Below, piece by piece: positions 25,801-40,800 of a stretch of DNA of 64,000 nucleotides (positions within the stretch are counted from its first letter, which is position 1; each line of letters opens with the position of its first letter). This DNA is from Macrocystis pyrifera (lineage: Eukaryota; Sar; Phaeophyceae; Laminariales; Laminariaceae), in NCBI GenBank assembly GCA_031763025.1, contig JASSKH010000006.1, forward strand, positions 2,708,958-2,772,957, written 5' to 3'. The position numbers and the translations under genes were made by a program. A model generated the notes under the pieces. The model was not told where the DNA came from. It did no database searches and saw nothing but the letters and a program-made list of their open reading frames with translations.

Positions 25801-28800
25801 CCGCAGTCTCGTCCTCACACGCCGCATCTTTCACAACCTCGAAATCGATGTCCCTCGTGGACGCAGTCTCAACAATGTCCACAGTCGCAGGCTCCACAGT
25901 CTCCACAGACATAACCGCAGGTTCATCCCCAACGGCAGCAGACTCGGTCGAGGCATCCTCGACCGCGGCTGGCTCGATCGCAGTAGCATCCTCGGCTGGG
26001 ATCGGAGCTGTTACCACCACCATGTCCACCTCAGTCTCCGTGGCTGTCACAATCTCCTCCTTGATGTCCTTGATTTCCCTGGACACCACAGAAGCCGCAG
26101 CGTCTACGACCGCCGGCTCTTCAGTCTCCAATGGCTCAGTCGCAGCCTCTACGGCAGTAGGTTCGCCCTCGACAACGACCTCCTCCGGTGTGGTATCCGC
26201 TACGGCGGCTGTCTCCATGGGAACAGCTTCGTCGGTCGCATCCAAACTAGCGACCACCGCCACCTTCTCCTCAGACACGGTGGCTTCCACAGCCTCATCG
26301 TCGATTCCCTCCATCACAGCGTCGACAGCATCTACAACCCTTCGCTCTTCAGCCTTCTCTGGTTCAGCAACAGCCTCCACGGCGACGGGTGTATCCTCAA
26401 CCGCAGTTGTCTCGGTCGCGTCTTCGATAACAACAGCTGCTTCGATCGGAGCATCCTCAACAGGTGTAGAGGCAGCGACCCCCGCCATCTCGTCCTCACA
26501 CGCCGCATCTTCTACAACATCGACATCGATGTCCCTCGTGGACGCAGTCTCATCAAAGCCCACGGTCGGGGACTCCACGGTCTCCAAAGATACAACTACA
26601 GCCTCGACAACCGCAGGGTCATCCCCAACGGCAGCAGACTCGGTCTCGTTTCCACTGAAAGCAGCTGGCTTGATCGCAGTAGCGTCCTCGGCCGGGGTCG
26701 GAGCTGTGACCACCGCCTCATCTACATCAGGCTCCGTGGCTGCCACAATCTCCTCCTTGATCTCCATAGTCACCACAGAAGCCGCAGCGTCTACAACCGC
26801 CGGCTCTACATCCTCCAATGGCTTAGTCACAGCCTCTTCGGGAATAGGTCCGCCCTCGACAACGACTTCCTCCCGTGTGGCATCCGCTACAGCGGCTGTC
26901 TCCATGGGAACAGCTTCGTCGGTCGCATCCAAACCAGCGACCACCGTTAACGTTTCCTCAGCCACGCCGTCTTCCACAGTCTCATCGTCGATTCCCTCCA
27001 TCACGGCGTCGACAGCATCCACAACCCTTTGCTCTTCAGCCTTCTCTGGTTCAGCAACAGCCTCCACGGCGACGGGTGTATCCTCAACCGCGGTTGTCTC
27101 GGTCGCGTCTTCGATAACAACAGCTGCTTCGATCGGAGCATCCTCAACAGGTGTGGAGGCAGCGACCGATGTCGTCTCGTCCTCACACGCCGCATCTTCC
27201 ACAACATCGACATCGATGTCCCTCGTGGACGTAGGCTCATCAAAGCCCACGGTCGGGGGCTCCACCGACTCCAAAGATACAACTGCAGCCTCGACAACCG
27301 TAGGCTCATCCCCAACGGAAGCAGATTCGGTTTCGTTTCCACTGAAAGCAGCTGGCTCGACGGCAGTAGTGTCCTCGGCCGGGGTCGGAGCTGTGACCAC
27401 CGCCTCGTCCACATCAGGCTCCGTGGCTGCCACAATCTCCTCCTTGATCTCCTTGGTCACCACAGAAGCCGCAGCGTCCACGGCCGCCGGCTCTACAGTC
27501 TCCACGGGCTCAGTCACAGCCTCTTCGGGAGTAGGGCCGCCCTCGACAACGACTTCCTCCGGTGTGGCATCCACCACGACGGCTGTCTCCATGGGAACAG
27601 CTTCGTCGGTTGCATCCAAACCAGCGACCACCGTCACCGTTTCCTCAGCCACGACGTCTTCCACAGCCTCATTGTCGATTCCCTCGATCACCACAGCGTC
27701 GACAACACCCACAATCCTTTGCTCTTCGACCTTCTCTGGTTCACCAAGAGCCTCCACGGCCACGGGTGTATCCTCAACCGCGGTTGTTTCAGTCGCGTCT
27801 TCGACAACAACAGCTGCTTTGATCGGAGCATCCTCAGCAGGCGTGGAGGCACCCACCGATGCTGTCTCGTCCTCACACGCCGCACCGTCTACAACGTCGA
27901 CATCGATGTCCCTCGTGGACGCAGTCTCATCAACGTCCACGGTCGGGGGCTTCACCGTCTCCAAAGATACAACTGCAGCCTCGAGAACCGCAGGTTCATC
28001 CCCAACGGCAGCAGAATCGGCCGAGTCGCCAGCGACAGCAGCTGGCTCGATCGCAGTAGCATCCTCGGCCGGGGTCGGAGCTGTGACCATCGCCTCGTCC
28101 ACCTCAGGTTCCGTGGCTGGTACAATCTCCTCCTTGATCTCCTTGGTCATTACCGAAGTCGCATCGTCCACGGCCGCCGGCTCTCTAGTCACCACTGGCT
28201 CAGTCACAGCCTCTTCGGGAGTAGACTCGCCCACGACAACGACTTCCTCCGGTGTGGCACATGCCACGGCGGCTGTCTCCATTGGAACAGCTTCGTCGGT
28301 CGCATCCGGAACAGCTATCGCCGCCACCGTTTCCTCAGACACGACATCTTCCACAGCCTCATCGTCGATTGCCTCGATCACCACAGCGTCTACAGCATCC
28401 ACAGCCTTTCGCTCTTCAGCCTTCTCTGGCTCAGCAACAGCCTCCACGGCGACGGATGTATCCTCAGCAGCGGTTGTCTCGGTCGCGTCTTCGACAGCAA
28501 CAGCTGCGTCGATCGACGCATCCTCAGCATGCGCGGAGGCAGTCACCACCGCCATCTCGTCCTCACACGTCGCATCTGCTACAACCTCGACATCGATATC
28601 TCTCGTGGTCGCAGTATCAACTACGTCTACGGTCGCGGGCTCCACAGTCTCCACAGACACAACCGCAGCGTCGAGAACCGCAGGTTCATCCCCAACGGCA
28701 GCAGACTCGGTCGAGTCGTCAGCAACAGCTACTGGCTCGACAGCAGTGGCATTCTCGGTCGGGGTCGGAGCTGTGACCACCGCCGCGTCCACCTCAGGCT

Positions 28801-31800
28801 CCCTGGGTGCCACCATCTCCTCCTTGATCTCCTTGATCTCCACTGGCTCAGTCACACAGCCTCTTCGGGAGAAGATTGACCCTCGAAAATGACTTCTTCC
28901 CGTGTGGAATCCGCCACGGCGGCTGTCTCCATGGGAACAGCTTCGTCTGACGCATCCAAAGCAGCAACCACCGTCACCTTCTCCTCAGACACGGCGGCTT
29001 CCACAGTCTCATCGTCGATTTCCTCGATCACCACAGCGTCGACAATATCCGTAACCCTGTGCTCTTCAGCTTTCTCTGGTTCAGCAACAGCCTCCACGGC
29101 GACAGGTGCATCCTCAACCGCGGTCGTCTCGGTCGCGTCTTTGATACCAACAGCTGCTTCGATCGGAACAGCATCCTCAGCAGGTGTGGAGGCAGCTACC
29201 GCCGCCGTCTCGTCCTCACACGCCGCATCTTCCACAACCTCGACATCGATGTCCCTCGAGGACGCAGTCTCAACAATGTCCACTGTCGCGGTCTTCATAG
29301 TCTCCGAAGGCACAACCGCAGCTTTGACTACCGCAGGTTCATCCTCAACGGCAGCAGACTCGGCCTCAGTGTCAGCGACAGCAACTGGCTCGACCGCAGT
29401 AGCATCCTTGGGCGGGGTCAGAGCTGTGACCACCGCCTCGTCCACATCAGGCTCCGTGGCTGTCACAATCTCCTCCTTGATCTCCTTGGTCACCACAGAC
29501 GCCGCAGCGTCCACGGCCGTCGCCTCTACAGTCTCTAATGGCTTAGTCACAGCCTCTTCGGGAGTAGACTCGCCCGCGACAACGACTTCCTCCCGTGTGG
29601 CATCCGCCACGGTGGCCGTCTCCATGGGAACAGCTCCGTCGGTCGCATCCAAACCAGCAACCACCGCCACTGTTTCCTCAGACACGACGTCTTCCACAGC
29701 CTCATCGTCGATTCCCTCGATCACCACAGCGTCGACAACATCCGCAACGTTTTTGTCGTCAATCTTCTCTGGTTTAGCAACAGCCTGCACGGCCACGGGT
29801 GTATCCTCAACAGCGGTTGTCTCGGTCGCGTCATCGACGACAACAGCTGCTTCGATCGAAGCAGCATCCTCAGCAGGTGTGGAGGCAGCGACCGATGTCG
29901 TCTCGTCCTCACACGCCGCATCGTCTACAACCTCGACATCGATGTCCCTCGTGGTCGCAGTCTCAACAACGTCCACAGTCGCGGGCTCTACAGTCTCCAC
30001 AGACACCACCGCAGCCTCGACAACCGCAGGATCGTCCGCAACGGCAGCAGACTCGGCCTCCTTTTCAGCAACAGCAGCGGGCCCGATCGCAGTGGCATCC
30101 TCGGCCGGGGTCGGAGCTGTGACCACCGCCTCGTCCACCTCAGGCTCCGTGGCTGTCACAATCTCCTCCTTGATCTCCTTGGTCACCGCAGAAGCTGTAG
30201 CATCCACGGCCGCCGGCTCTACAGTCTCCACTGGCTCAGTGACAGTCTCTTCGGGAGTAGATTCACCCGCGACAATGACCTTCTCCGGTGTGGCATCCAC
30301 CACAGCACCTGTCTCCATGGGAACAGATTCGTCGGTCGCATCCAAACCAGCAACCACCGCCACTGTTTCCTCAGACACGACGTCTTCCACAGCCTCATCG
30401 TCGATTCCCTCGATCACCACAGCGTCGACAACATCCGCAACGTTTTTGTCGACAATCTTCTCTGGTTCAGCAACAGCCTGCACGGCCACGGGTGTATCCT
30501 CAACAGCGGTTGTCTCGGTCGCGTCATCGACGACAACAGCTGCTTCGATCGAAGCAGCATCCTCAACAGGTGTGGAGGCAGCGACCGATGTCGTCTCGTC
30601 CTCACACACCGCATCGTCTACAACCTCGACATCGATGTCCCTCGTGGTCGCAGTCTCAACAACGTCCACAGCCGCGGGCTCCACAGTCTCCACAGACACC
30701 ACCGCAGCCTCGACAACCGCAGGATCGTCCGCAACGGCAGCAGACTCGGCCCCCTTTTCAGCAACAGCAACGGGCCCGATCGCAGTGGCATCCTCGGCCG
30801 GGGTCGGAGCTGTGACCACCGCCTCGTCCACCTCAGGCTCCGTGGCTGTCACAATCTCCTCCTTGATCTCCTTGGTCACCGCAGAAGCTGCAGCATCCAC
30901 GGCCGCCGGCTCTACAGTCTTCACTGGCTCAGTGACAGTCTCTTCGGGAGTAGATTCACCCGCGACAATGACCTTCTCCGGTGTGGCATCCACCACAGCA
31001 CCTGTCTCCATGGGAACAGATTCGTCGGTCTCATCCAAACCAGCAACTACCGCCACTGTTTCCTCAGACACGACGTCTTCCACAACCTCATCGTCGATTC
31101 CCTCGATCACCACAGCGTCGACAACATCCGCAACGTTTTTGTCGTCAATCTTCTCTGGTTCAGCAACAGCCTGCACGGCCACGGGTGTATCCTCAACAGC
31201 GGTTGTCTCGGTCGCGTCATCGACGACAACAGCTGCTTCGATCGAAGCAGCATCCTCAACAGGTGGGGAGGCAGCGACCGATGTCGTCTCGTCCTCACAC
31301 GCCGCATCGTCTACAACCTCGACATCGATGTCCCTCGTGGTCGCAGTCTCAACAACGTCCACAGCCGCGGGCTCTACAGTCTCCACAGACACCACCGCAG
31401 CCTCGACAACCGCAGGATCGCCCCCAACGGCAGCAGGCTCGGCCTCCTTTTCAGCAACAGCAACGGGCCCGATCGCAGTGGCATCCTCGGCCGGGGTCGG
31501 AGCTGTGACCACCGCCTCGTCCACCTCAGGCTTCGTGGCTGTCACAATCTCCTCCTTGATCTCCTTGGTCACCGCAGAAGCTGCAGCATCCACGGCCGCC
31601 GGCTCTACAGTCTCCACTGGCTCAGTGACAGTCTCTTCGGGAGTAGATTCACCCTCGACAATGACCTCCTCCGGTGTGGCATCTACCACAGCACCTGTCT
31701 CCATGGGAACAGATTCGTCGGTCGCATCCAAACCAGCAACCACCGCCACTGTTTCCTCAGACACGACGTCTTCCACAACCTCATCGTCGATTCCCTCGAT

Positions 31801-34800
31801 CACCACAGCGTCGACAATATCCGCACAATTTTTATCTTCAGCCTTCTCTGGTTCAGCAACAGCCTCCACGGCTATGGGTGTATCCTCAACCGCGGTTGTC
31901 TTGGTCGTGTCATCGACGGCAACAGCTGCTTCGATCGAAATAGCATCCTCAGCAGGTGGGGAGGCAGCGACCGCTGCCATTTCGTCTTCACACGCCGCGT
32001 CTTCAACCTCAACACTGATGTCCCTTGTAGACGCAGTCTCAACAACTTCCACAGCCGCGGGCTCCACAGTCGCCACAGACACAACCGCAGCAGACTCGGG
32101 CTTGTCGTCAGCGACAGCAGCCGGTTCGATCGGAGCAGCATCCTTGGCCGGGGTTGAACCTGTGACCACCTCCTCGTTCACCTCAGGCTCCGTGGCTGCC
32201 ACAATCTCCTTCTTGATCTCCATGGTCACCGCAGAAGCCGCAGCGTCCACGGCCGCCGGCTCTACAGTCTCCACTGGCTCAGTGACAGCCTCGTCGGGAG
32301 TAGATTCACCCTCGATAATGACCTCCTCCAGTGTGGTATTTACCACGGCGGCTGTCTCCACGGGAACAGCTTCGTCTGTCGTCGCATCCAAACCAGCAAC
32401 CACTGTCACCGTTTCCTCAGCCAGGGCGTCTTCCACAGCCTCATTGTCGATTCCCTCCATCACCACAGCGTCAATAACATCCGCAACCCTTTGCTCTTCA
32501 GCCTTCTCTGGTTCAGCAACAGCCTCCACGGCGACGGGTGTATCTTCAACCGCGGTTGTCTTGGTGGCATCTTCGGCGACAACAGCTGCTTCGATCGAAG
32601 CAGCATCCTCAACAGGCATGGAGGCAGCGACCCCCGCCGTCTCGTCCTCACACGCAACATCGTCTACAGCCTCGACATCGATGTCCCTCGTGGTCGCGGT
32701 CTCAACAACGTCCACGGTCGCGGGCTCCACGGTCTCCACAGCCGCCACCGCAGACTCGACAACCGCAGGTTCCTCCGCAACGGTAGCAGACTCGGCCTCG
32801 TTGTCAGCAACAGCAGCTGGCCCGATTGCAGTGGCATCCTCGGTCGGGGTCGGAGCTGTGACCACCGCCTCGTCCACCTCAGGCTCCGTGGCTGGCACAA
32901 CCTCCTCCTTGATCTCCTTGGTCACCACAGAAGCCGCATCGTCCACGGCCGCCGGCTCTCCAGTCACCACTGGCTCAGTCACAGCCTCTTCAAGGGTACA
33001 TTCGGCCTCGACAATGAATTCCTGCGGTGTGGTATCCGCCACGGCGGCAGTCTCCATGGGAACAGCTTCGTCTGTCGCATCCGCAACAGCAACCGCCGCC
33101 ACCTCCTCCTCAGACACGGTGGCTTCCATAGCCTCATCGTCGATTCCCTCGATCACCATGGCGTCGGCAGCATCCACAACATTTTTCTCTTCACCTTTCT
33201 CTGGTTCAGCAACAGCCTCCGCGGCCATGGGTGTATCCTCAACAGCGGTTATCTCGGTCGCGTCTTCGATACCAACAGCAACTTCGATCGAAGCAGCATC
33301 CTCAGCTGGCGTGGAGGCAACGACCCCCGCCATCTTGTCCTCACACGCCGCATCTTCCACAACCTCGACATCGATGTCCCTCGGGGACGCCGTCTCCACA
33401 ATGACCACGGTCGCGGGCTCCACAGTCTCCACAGACACCACCGCAGCCTCGACAACCGCAGATTCCTCCCCAACGGCAGCAGATTCGGCCTCGTTGTCAG
33501 CAACAGCAGCTGGCCCGATCGCAGTGGCGTCCTCGGTCGGGGTCGGAGCTGTGACCACCGCCTCGTCCACCTCAGGCTCCGTGGCTGGAACAACCTCCTC
33601 CTTGATCTCCTTGGTCACCACAGAAGCCGCATCGTCCACGGCCGCCGGCTCTACAGTCTCCACTGGCTCAGTCACAGCCTCTTCGGGGGTACATTCGGCC
33701 TCGACAATGAGTTCCTGCGGTGTGGTATCCGCCACGGCGGCAGTCTCCATGGGAACAGCTTCGTCTGTCACATCCGCAACAGCAACCACCGCCAGCTCCT
33801 CCTCAGACACGGTGGCTTCCACAGCCTCATCGTCGATTCCCTCGATCACCATAGCGTCGGCAGCATCCACAACCTTTTTCTCTTCACCCTTCTCTGGTTC
33901 AGCAACAGTCTCGGTGGCCACGGGTGCATCTTCAACAGCGGTTGTCTCGGTCGCGTCTTCGATACCAACAGCAACTTCGATCGAAGCAGCATCCTCAGCA
34001 GGTGTGGAGGCAGCGACCCCCGCTGTCTCGTCCTCACACACCGCATCTTCCACAACCTCGACATCGATGTCCCTCGTGGATGCAGTCTCCACAATGACCA
34101 CGGTCGCGGACTCCACAGTCTCCACAGACACAACCGCAGCCTCGATAACCGCAGGTTCATCTCCAACGGTAGCAGACTCGGCCGAGTTGCCAGCAACAGC
34201 AACTGGCGCGACAGCCGTGGCATCGTGGGCCGGGGTCGGAGCTGTGACCACCGCCTCGTCCACCTCAGGCTCCGCGACTGTCACAACATCCTCCTTGATC
34301 CCCTTGGTCACCACAGAAGCCGCAGCGTCCACGATCCCCGGCTCTACAGTCTCTACTGGCTCAGTGACAGTCTCGTCGGGAGTAGATTCACCCTCGACAA
34401 TGACCTTCGGTGTGGTATCCGCCACGGCGGCTGTCTCCATGGGAACAGCTTCGTCGGTCGCATCTAAACCAGCAACCACCGTCACCTTCTCCTCAAACAC
34501 GGCGGCTTCCACAGCCTCATCGTTGATCCCCTCGATCACCACAGCGTCAACAACATTCACAACCTTTTGCTCTTCAGTCCTTTCTGGTTCAGCAACAGCC
34601 TCCATGGCGACGGATGTATCCGCAAGCGTGGTTGTCTCGGTCGCGTCTTCGACGACAACAGCTGCTTCGATCGGGGCAGCATCCACAACAGGTATGGGGG
34701 CAGCGACCGCCGCCGTCTCGTCCTCACACGCAGCATCTTCCACAACGTCGACATCGATGTCCCTCGTGGACGCAGTCTCAACAGCGCCCACAGTCGCGGG

Positions 34801-37800
34801 CTCCACAGTCTCAACAGACAGAACCACAGCCCCGACAACCGCAGGTGCACCCCCACGGCAGCAGACTCCACCGAATTTTCAGCGATTGCAGCTGGCCCGA
34901 TCGCAGTAGCATCCTCGGCCGGGATCGGAGCTGTGACCATCGCCTCGTCCACCTCAGGCTCCGTGGCTGCTACAACCTCCTCCTTGATCTCCATGGTCAC
35001 CGCAGAAGCCGCAGCGTCCACGGCCGCCGGCTCTACAGTCTCCACTGGCTCAGTCACAGCCTCTTCGGGGGTACATTCGGCCTCGACAACGACTTCCTCT
35101 GGTGTGGCATCCACCACAGCACCTGTCTCCATGGGAGCAGCTCCGTCGGTCGCGTCCAAACCAGCAACCACTGTCACCGTTTCCTCAGACACGACGTCTT
35201 CCACAACCTCATCGTCGATTCCCTCGATCACCACAGCGTCGGCAACATCCTCAACTTTTTTATCTTCAATCTTCTCTGGTTCAGCAACAGCCTCGACGGC
35301 CACGGGTGTATCCTCAACCGCGGTTGTCTCGGTCACATCTTCGGCGACAACAGCTGCTTCGATCGAAACAGCATCCTCAGCAGGCGTGGAGGCAGCGACC
35401 GCCACCGTCTCGTCCTCACACGCCGCATCTTTCACAACCTCGACACCGATGTCCCTTGTAGACGCAGTCTCAACAACTTCCACGGTCGCGGGCTCCACAG
35501 TTTCCACAGACACAACCGCAGCCTCGACAACCGTAGGTTCATCCCCAACGGCAGCAGACCCGGTCGAGTCGTCAGCGACAGCAACTGGATCGATCTCAGT
35601 AGCATCCTTGGTCGAGGTCGGAGCTGTGACCACCTCCTCGTTCACCTCAGGCTCCGTGGCTGCCACAATCTCCTCCTTGATCTCCTTGGTCACCGCAGAA
35701 GCCGAAGCGTCCACGGCCGCCGGCTCTACAGTCACCACTAGCTCAGTGACAGTCTCTTCGGGAGTAGATTCACCCTCGACAACGACCTCTTCCGGTGTGG
35801 TATCCGCCACGGCGGCTGTCTCCATGGGAACAGCTTCGTCGGTCGCATCTAAACTAGCAACCACCGTCACCGTTTCCTCAGCCACGGCGGCTTCCACAGC
35901 CTCACCGTCGATCCCCTCCATCACCACAGCGTCGACAACATCCGCAATCCTTTGCTCTTCAGCCTTCTCTGGTTCAGCAACAGCCTCCGCGGCCACGGGT
36001 GTATCCTCAACCGCGGTTGTCTCGGTCGGGTCTTCGACAACAACAGCTGCTTTGATCGCAACAGCATCCTCAACAGACATGGAGGCAGCGACCGCCGCCG
36101 TCTTGTCTTCACACGCCGCATCTTCCACAACCTCGACACCGATGTCCCTCGTGGACGCAGTCTCAACAACGTCCACGGTCGCGGACTCCACAGTCTCCAC
36201 AGACACCACCGCAGCCTCGACAACCGCAGGTTCATCCCCAACGGCAGCAGACTCGGTCGAGTCGTCAGCGACAGCAACTGGATCGATCGCAGTAGCATCC
36301 TCGGCCGAGGTCGGAGCTGTGACCACCGCCTCGTCCACCTCAGGCTCCGTGGCTGCCACACTCTCCTCCTTGATCTCCCTGGTCACCACAGAAGCCGCAT
36401 CGTCCACGGCCGCCGGCTCTCCAGTCACCACTGGCTTAGTCACAGCCTCTTCGGGAGTAGATTTGCCCTCGACAACGACTTCCTCCCGTGTGGCATCCGC
36501 CTCGGCGACTGTCTCCATGGGAACAGCTTCGTCGGTCACATCCGGAACAGCAACCACCGCCACTGTTTCCTCACACACGACGTCTTCCACAGCCTCACCG
36601 TCCATTCCCTCCATCACCACAGCGTCGGCAGCATCCGCAGTCGTTTGCTCTTCAGCCTTCTCTGGTTCAGTAACAGCCTCCACGGCGACGGATGTATCCG
36701 CAAGTGCGGTTGTCTCGGTCGCGTCTTCGACGACAACAGCTGCTTCGATCGAAGCAGCATCCTCAGCAGGCGTGGAGGCAGCGACCGCCGCCGTCTCGTC
36801 CTCACACGCAGCATCTTCCACAACCTCGACATCGATCTCCCTCGTGGACGCAGTCTCAACAATGTCCACGGTCGGGGGCTGCACGGTCTCAACAGACACA
36901 ACCGCAGCCTCAACAACCGCAGGCTCATCCCCGGCGGCGGCAGACTCGGGCCTGTCGTCAGCAACAGCAGCTGGCCCGATCGCAGTGGCGTCCTCGGCCG
37001 GGGTTGGAGCTGTGACCGCCGCCGCGTCCACCTCAAGCTCCGCGGCTGCTACAACCTCCTCATTGATCTCCTTGATCTCCCTGGTCCCCACCAAAGCGAC
37101 AGCATCCACGACCACCGGCTCTCCAGTCGCCATTGACTCAGTCACAACCTCTACGGCATCAGGTTCGCCGTCGACAACGACCTCCTCCGGTGCGACATCC
37201 GCCACGGGGGCTGTCTCCATGGGAACAGCTTCGCCTGTCACATCCAAACCAGCAACCACCGCCACCTTCTCGTCAGACACGGCGGCTTCCACAGCCTCAT
37301 CGTCGATTCCTTCGATCACCCTAGCGTCAACAACATCTACAACCTTTTTCTCTTCACCCTTCTCTGGCTCAGCAACAGCCTCGACGGCAACGGGTGTATC
37401 CTCAACCGCGGTTGTCTCGGTCGCGTCTTCGACGACAACAGGTGGTTCGGTCAAAGCAGTATGCTCAGCAGGCGTGGAGGCAGCCACCGCCGCCGTCTCG
37501 TCTTCACACGCGGCGTCTTCCACAACCTCGACATCGATGTCCCTTGTAGACGCAGTCTCAACAACTTCCACGACCGCCGGCTCCACAGTCTCCACAGACA
37601 CCGCCGCAGCCGCGCGACAACCGCAGGTTCATCCCCAGCGGCAGCAGGCTCGGGCGTGTCGTCCGCGACAGCAGCTGGCTCGATCAGAGTAGCACCCTTG
37701 GCCGGGGTCGAACCAGTGACCACCTCCTCGCCCACAACAAGCTCCGTGGCTGGCACAATCTCCTCCTTGATCTCCTTCATCCCTCTGGTCACCACAGATA

Positions 37801-40800
37801 CGGCAACGTCCACGGCCGCCTGCTCGTTAGTCTCTACTGGCTCAGTCGAAGCTCCACGGCATCAGGTTCACCCTCAACAACGACCTCCTTCGGTGTGGCA
37901 TCCGCCACGGCGACTGTCTCCATGGGAACAGCTTCGTCGGTCGCATCCGCAACAGCAACCACCGCCACCTTCTCCTCAGACACGGCGGCTTCCACAGCCT
38001 CATCGTCGATTCCCTCGATCACCATAGCGTCGGCAGCATCCACAACCCTTTGCTCTTCAGCCTCCGCGGCCACGGGCGTATCCTCAACCGCAGTTATCTC
38101 GGTCGCGTCTTCGACGACAACAGCTGCTTCGGTCGAAGCAGTATCCTCACCAGGCGTGGGGTTAGCGACCGCCGCCATCTCGTCTTCACCCGTTGCGTCT
38201 TCCACAACCTCGACATCGATGTCCCTGGTAGCCGCAATCTCGACAATGCCCATGGCCAAGGGTTCCACAGTCTCCTCAGACACAACCACAGTCTCGCTAA
38301 CCGCCCGTTCATCCTCGACGGCAGCAGACTCGGGCGAATCGTGAGCGACAGCGGCTGGCTCGATCGGAGAAGCATCGTCGACCAGGGTCAGAGTTGTGAC
38401 CACCGCCTCGTCCACCGTTGGCGTCGCGTCTTCCACAAGCTCCGCCTCGGTATCCCTGGTCACCACAGAAGCGTCAATGTCCACAACCGCCAACTCTTCA
38501 GTCTCCGCTCGCCCAGCCACAGCCTCGACGGCAGCAGATTCACCCTCAACAACAGACTCGTCGGGTAAGGCATCCGACACAGAGGTTGTGTCGATAGGCG
38601 CAGCTTCTTCGGCCGGGGTCGGGGCAGTGACCACCCCCACCTCCACCTCAGGCACGGCGTCTTCCACAGCCTCATTGTCGATTTCCCCAATCACCACAGC
38701 GTCGACAACATCCACGTCCGTTGGCTCTTTAGCCTCAACCGGTTCTGCCACAACCACCACGACCACAGGTGTAGCTTCATTCGCGGTTGTCTTGGTTAAC
38801 TCCTCGACGACAACAACCAAATCGGTTGGAGCAGCATCCTCGGCAGGCGTGGAAGCAGCGACCGCCGCCACCTCGTCCTCAACCGCCGCGTCTTCCACAA
38901 CCTCGACATCGATATCCCTGGTAGACGCAGTCGCAACATCGTCCACGGCTGAGGGCTTCACCGTCTCCTCAGACACAACCACAGTATCGACGACCGCAGT
39001 TTCATCTCCGACGGCAGCAGATTCGGGTGAGTTATCAGCGACAGCAACTGACTCGGTCGGAATAGCATCCTCGGCCGGGGTCGGAGCCGTGACCACCGTC
39101 TCATCTACCTTGGGCTCCACGGCTTCCACTATCTCCGCCTCGGTATCCCTGGTCACCACAGCAGCGACAACGGCCATATCTGAGTGTTTTTCTGTCTCCA
39201 TTGGCCCAGTCACATATTCGACGGCAGCAGGTTCACTCTCAACAGCGGCCTCTTCAGGAGAGGCATCCGCCACAGAGGTTGTGTCGATGGGGGCGTAGCT
39301 TCGTCGGCCGGAGTCAGGGCAGTGACCACCGCCACCTCCACCTCAGGCAGGGCATCTTTCACAAACTCATCGTCGATTTTCCCCATTACCACAGCGTCGA
39401 CAACGTCTACGGCCGTTGGCTCTTCAACTTCTACCGGTTCAGACACAGCCTCGACGACCACGGGTGTATCCTCAACCGCGGTTGTCTTGGTGGCGTCTTC
39501 GACGACAACAGCTGATTCGACTGAAGCAACATTCTCAGCAGGCGGGGGGACAGCGACCGCCGCCATCTCATCCTCACATGCCGCGTCTTCCACAACCTCG
39601 ACATCGATGCTCCTGGTAGCTACAGTCTCAACAACGTCCACGGCCAAGGGCTCCACAGTCTCCTCAAACACAGCCACAGTCTCGACAACCGCAGCTTCAT
39701 CCCCGACGGCACCAGATTCGAGGGAATCATCAGCGACAGCAACTGACTCAATCGGAGTAGCATCCTCGGCCGGGGTCGGAGCCGTGACCACCGTTTCATC
39801 CACCTTGGCTTCCCCGGCTTCTACTATTTCCACGTCGGTATCCTTGGTCATCGCAGAAGCGGCAACTTCCACAACCGCCGGTTCTTTAGTCTCCACCGGC
39901 GCAGTCACAGCCTCGACGGCAGCAGGTTTACCCTCAACATCGGCCTCGTCGGGCAAGGCATCCGACACAGATGTTGCGTCGATGGAAACACCTTCGTCGG
40001 CCGGGGTCAGGGCGGCGACCACCGTCTCCTCCACCTTAGACACGGCGTCTTCCACACCCCCATTGTTGATTTCCTCAATCACCACAGCGTCGACAACGTC
40101 CACGACCGTTGGCTCTTCAGCCTCTACCGGTTCAGTCAGAGCGGTTGTTTCGGATACGTCTTCGACGATAACAACTTGTGCGATCGAAGCAGCATTCTCA
40201 GTAGGGGTGGGGGCAGCAACCACCGCTATCTGGTCCTCACACGCGGCGTCTTCCACAACTTCGACAGCGACATCTCCGGTAGACGCAGTCTCAACAACGT
40301 TCACGGTCGTGGGCTCCACAGTCTCCACAGACATAACCACAGTCTCGACGACCGCAGGTTCATCCCCAACGGTAGCTGACTTGGGCGCGTCTTTAGCGAC
40401 AGCAGCTGGTTCGATCAGAGTAACATCCTTGGCCGGGGTCGGAGAGGTGACTACTGCCTCGTCCAGTTTGAGCGCCACGTCTTCTACACTCTCGGCCTCG
40501 ATCTCTTCGATCGCCACAGCATCGGCAACGTCCACGACCGTTGGCTGTTCAGTCTCCACCGGTTCAGCCACAGCCCCCACGACAGCGGTTCTATCCTCAA
40601 CCGCAGTTGTCTCGGTTGCGTCTTCGACGACAACAGCTGGTTCGATCGAAGCAGCATCCTCGGCCGGAGGAGGGGCAGCCACCACCGCCACGTCCTCCTC
40701 ACACGCCGTGTTTTTCTCAACCGCCACCTCGATGTCCCTGGTAGCCGAAGTCTCACCAACGTTCACGGCCGCGGGCTCCACAGTTTCCACAGACGCAGCC

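Noticed and set aside
28889..34909. A plus-strand Ser/Thr-rich mucin-like gene of about 2,000 codons, and its neighbours at 23970-28892, 34567-37692 and 39184-41907
   Set aside because: They are antisense to the minus-strand repeat, stop at the same indels, have no splice-phase partners, and equivalent plus frames in the gene B array are stopped once per unit. The minus frame connects to flanking exons with matching phases.
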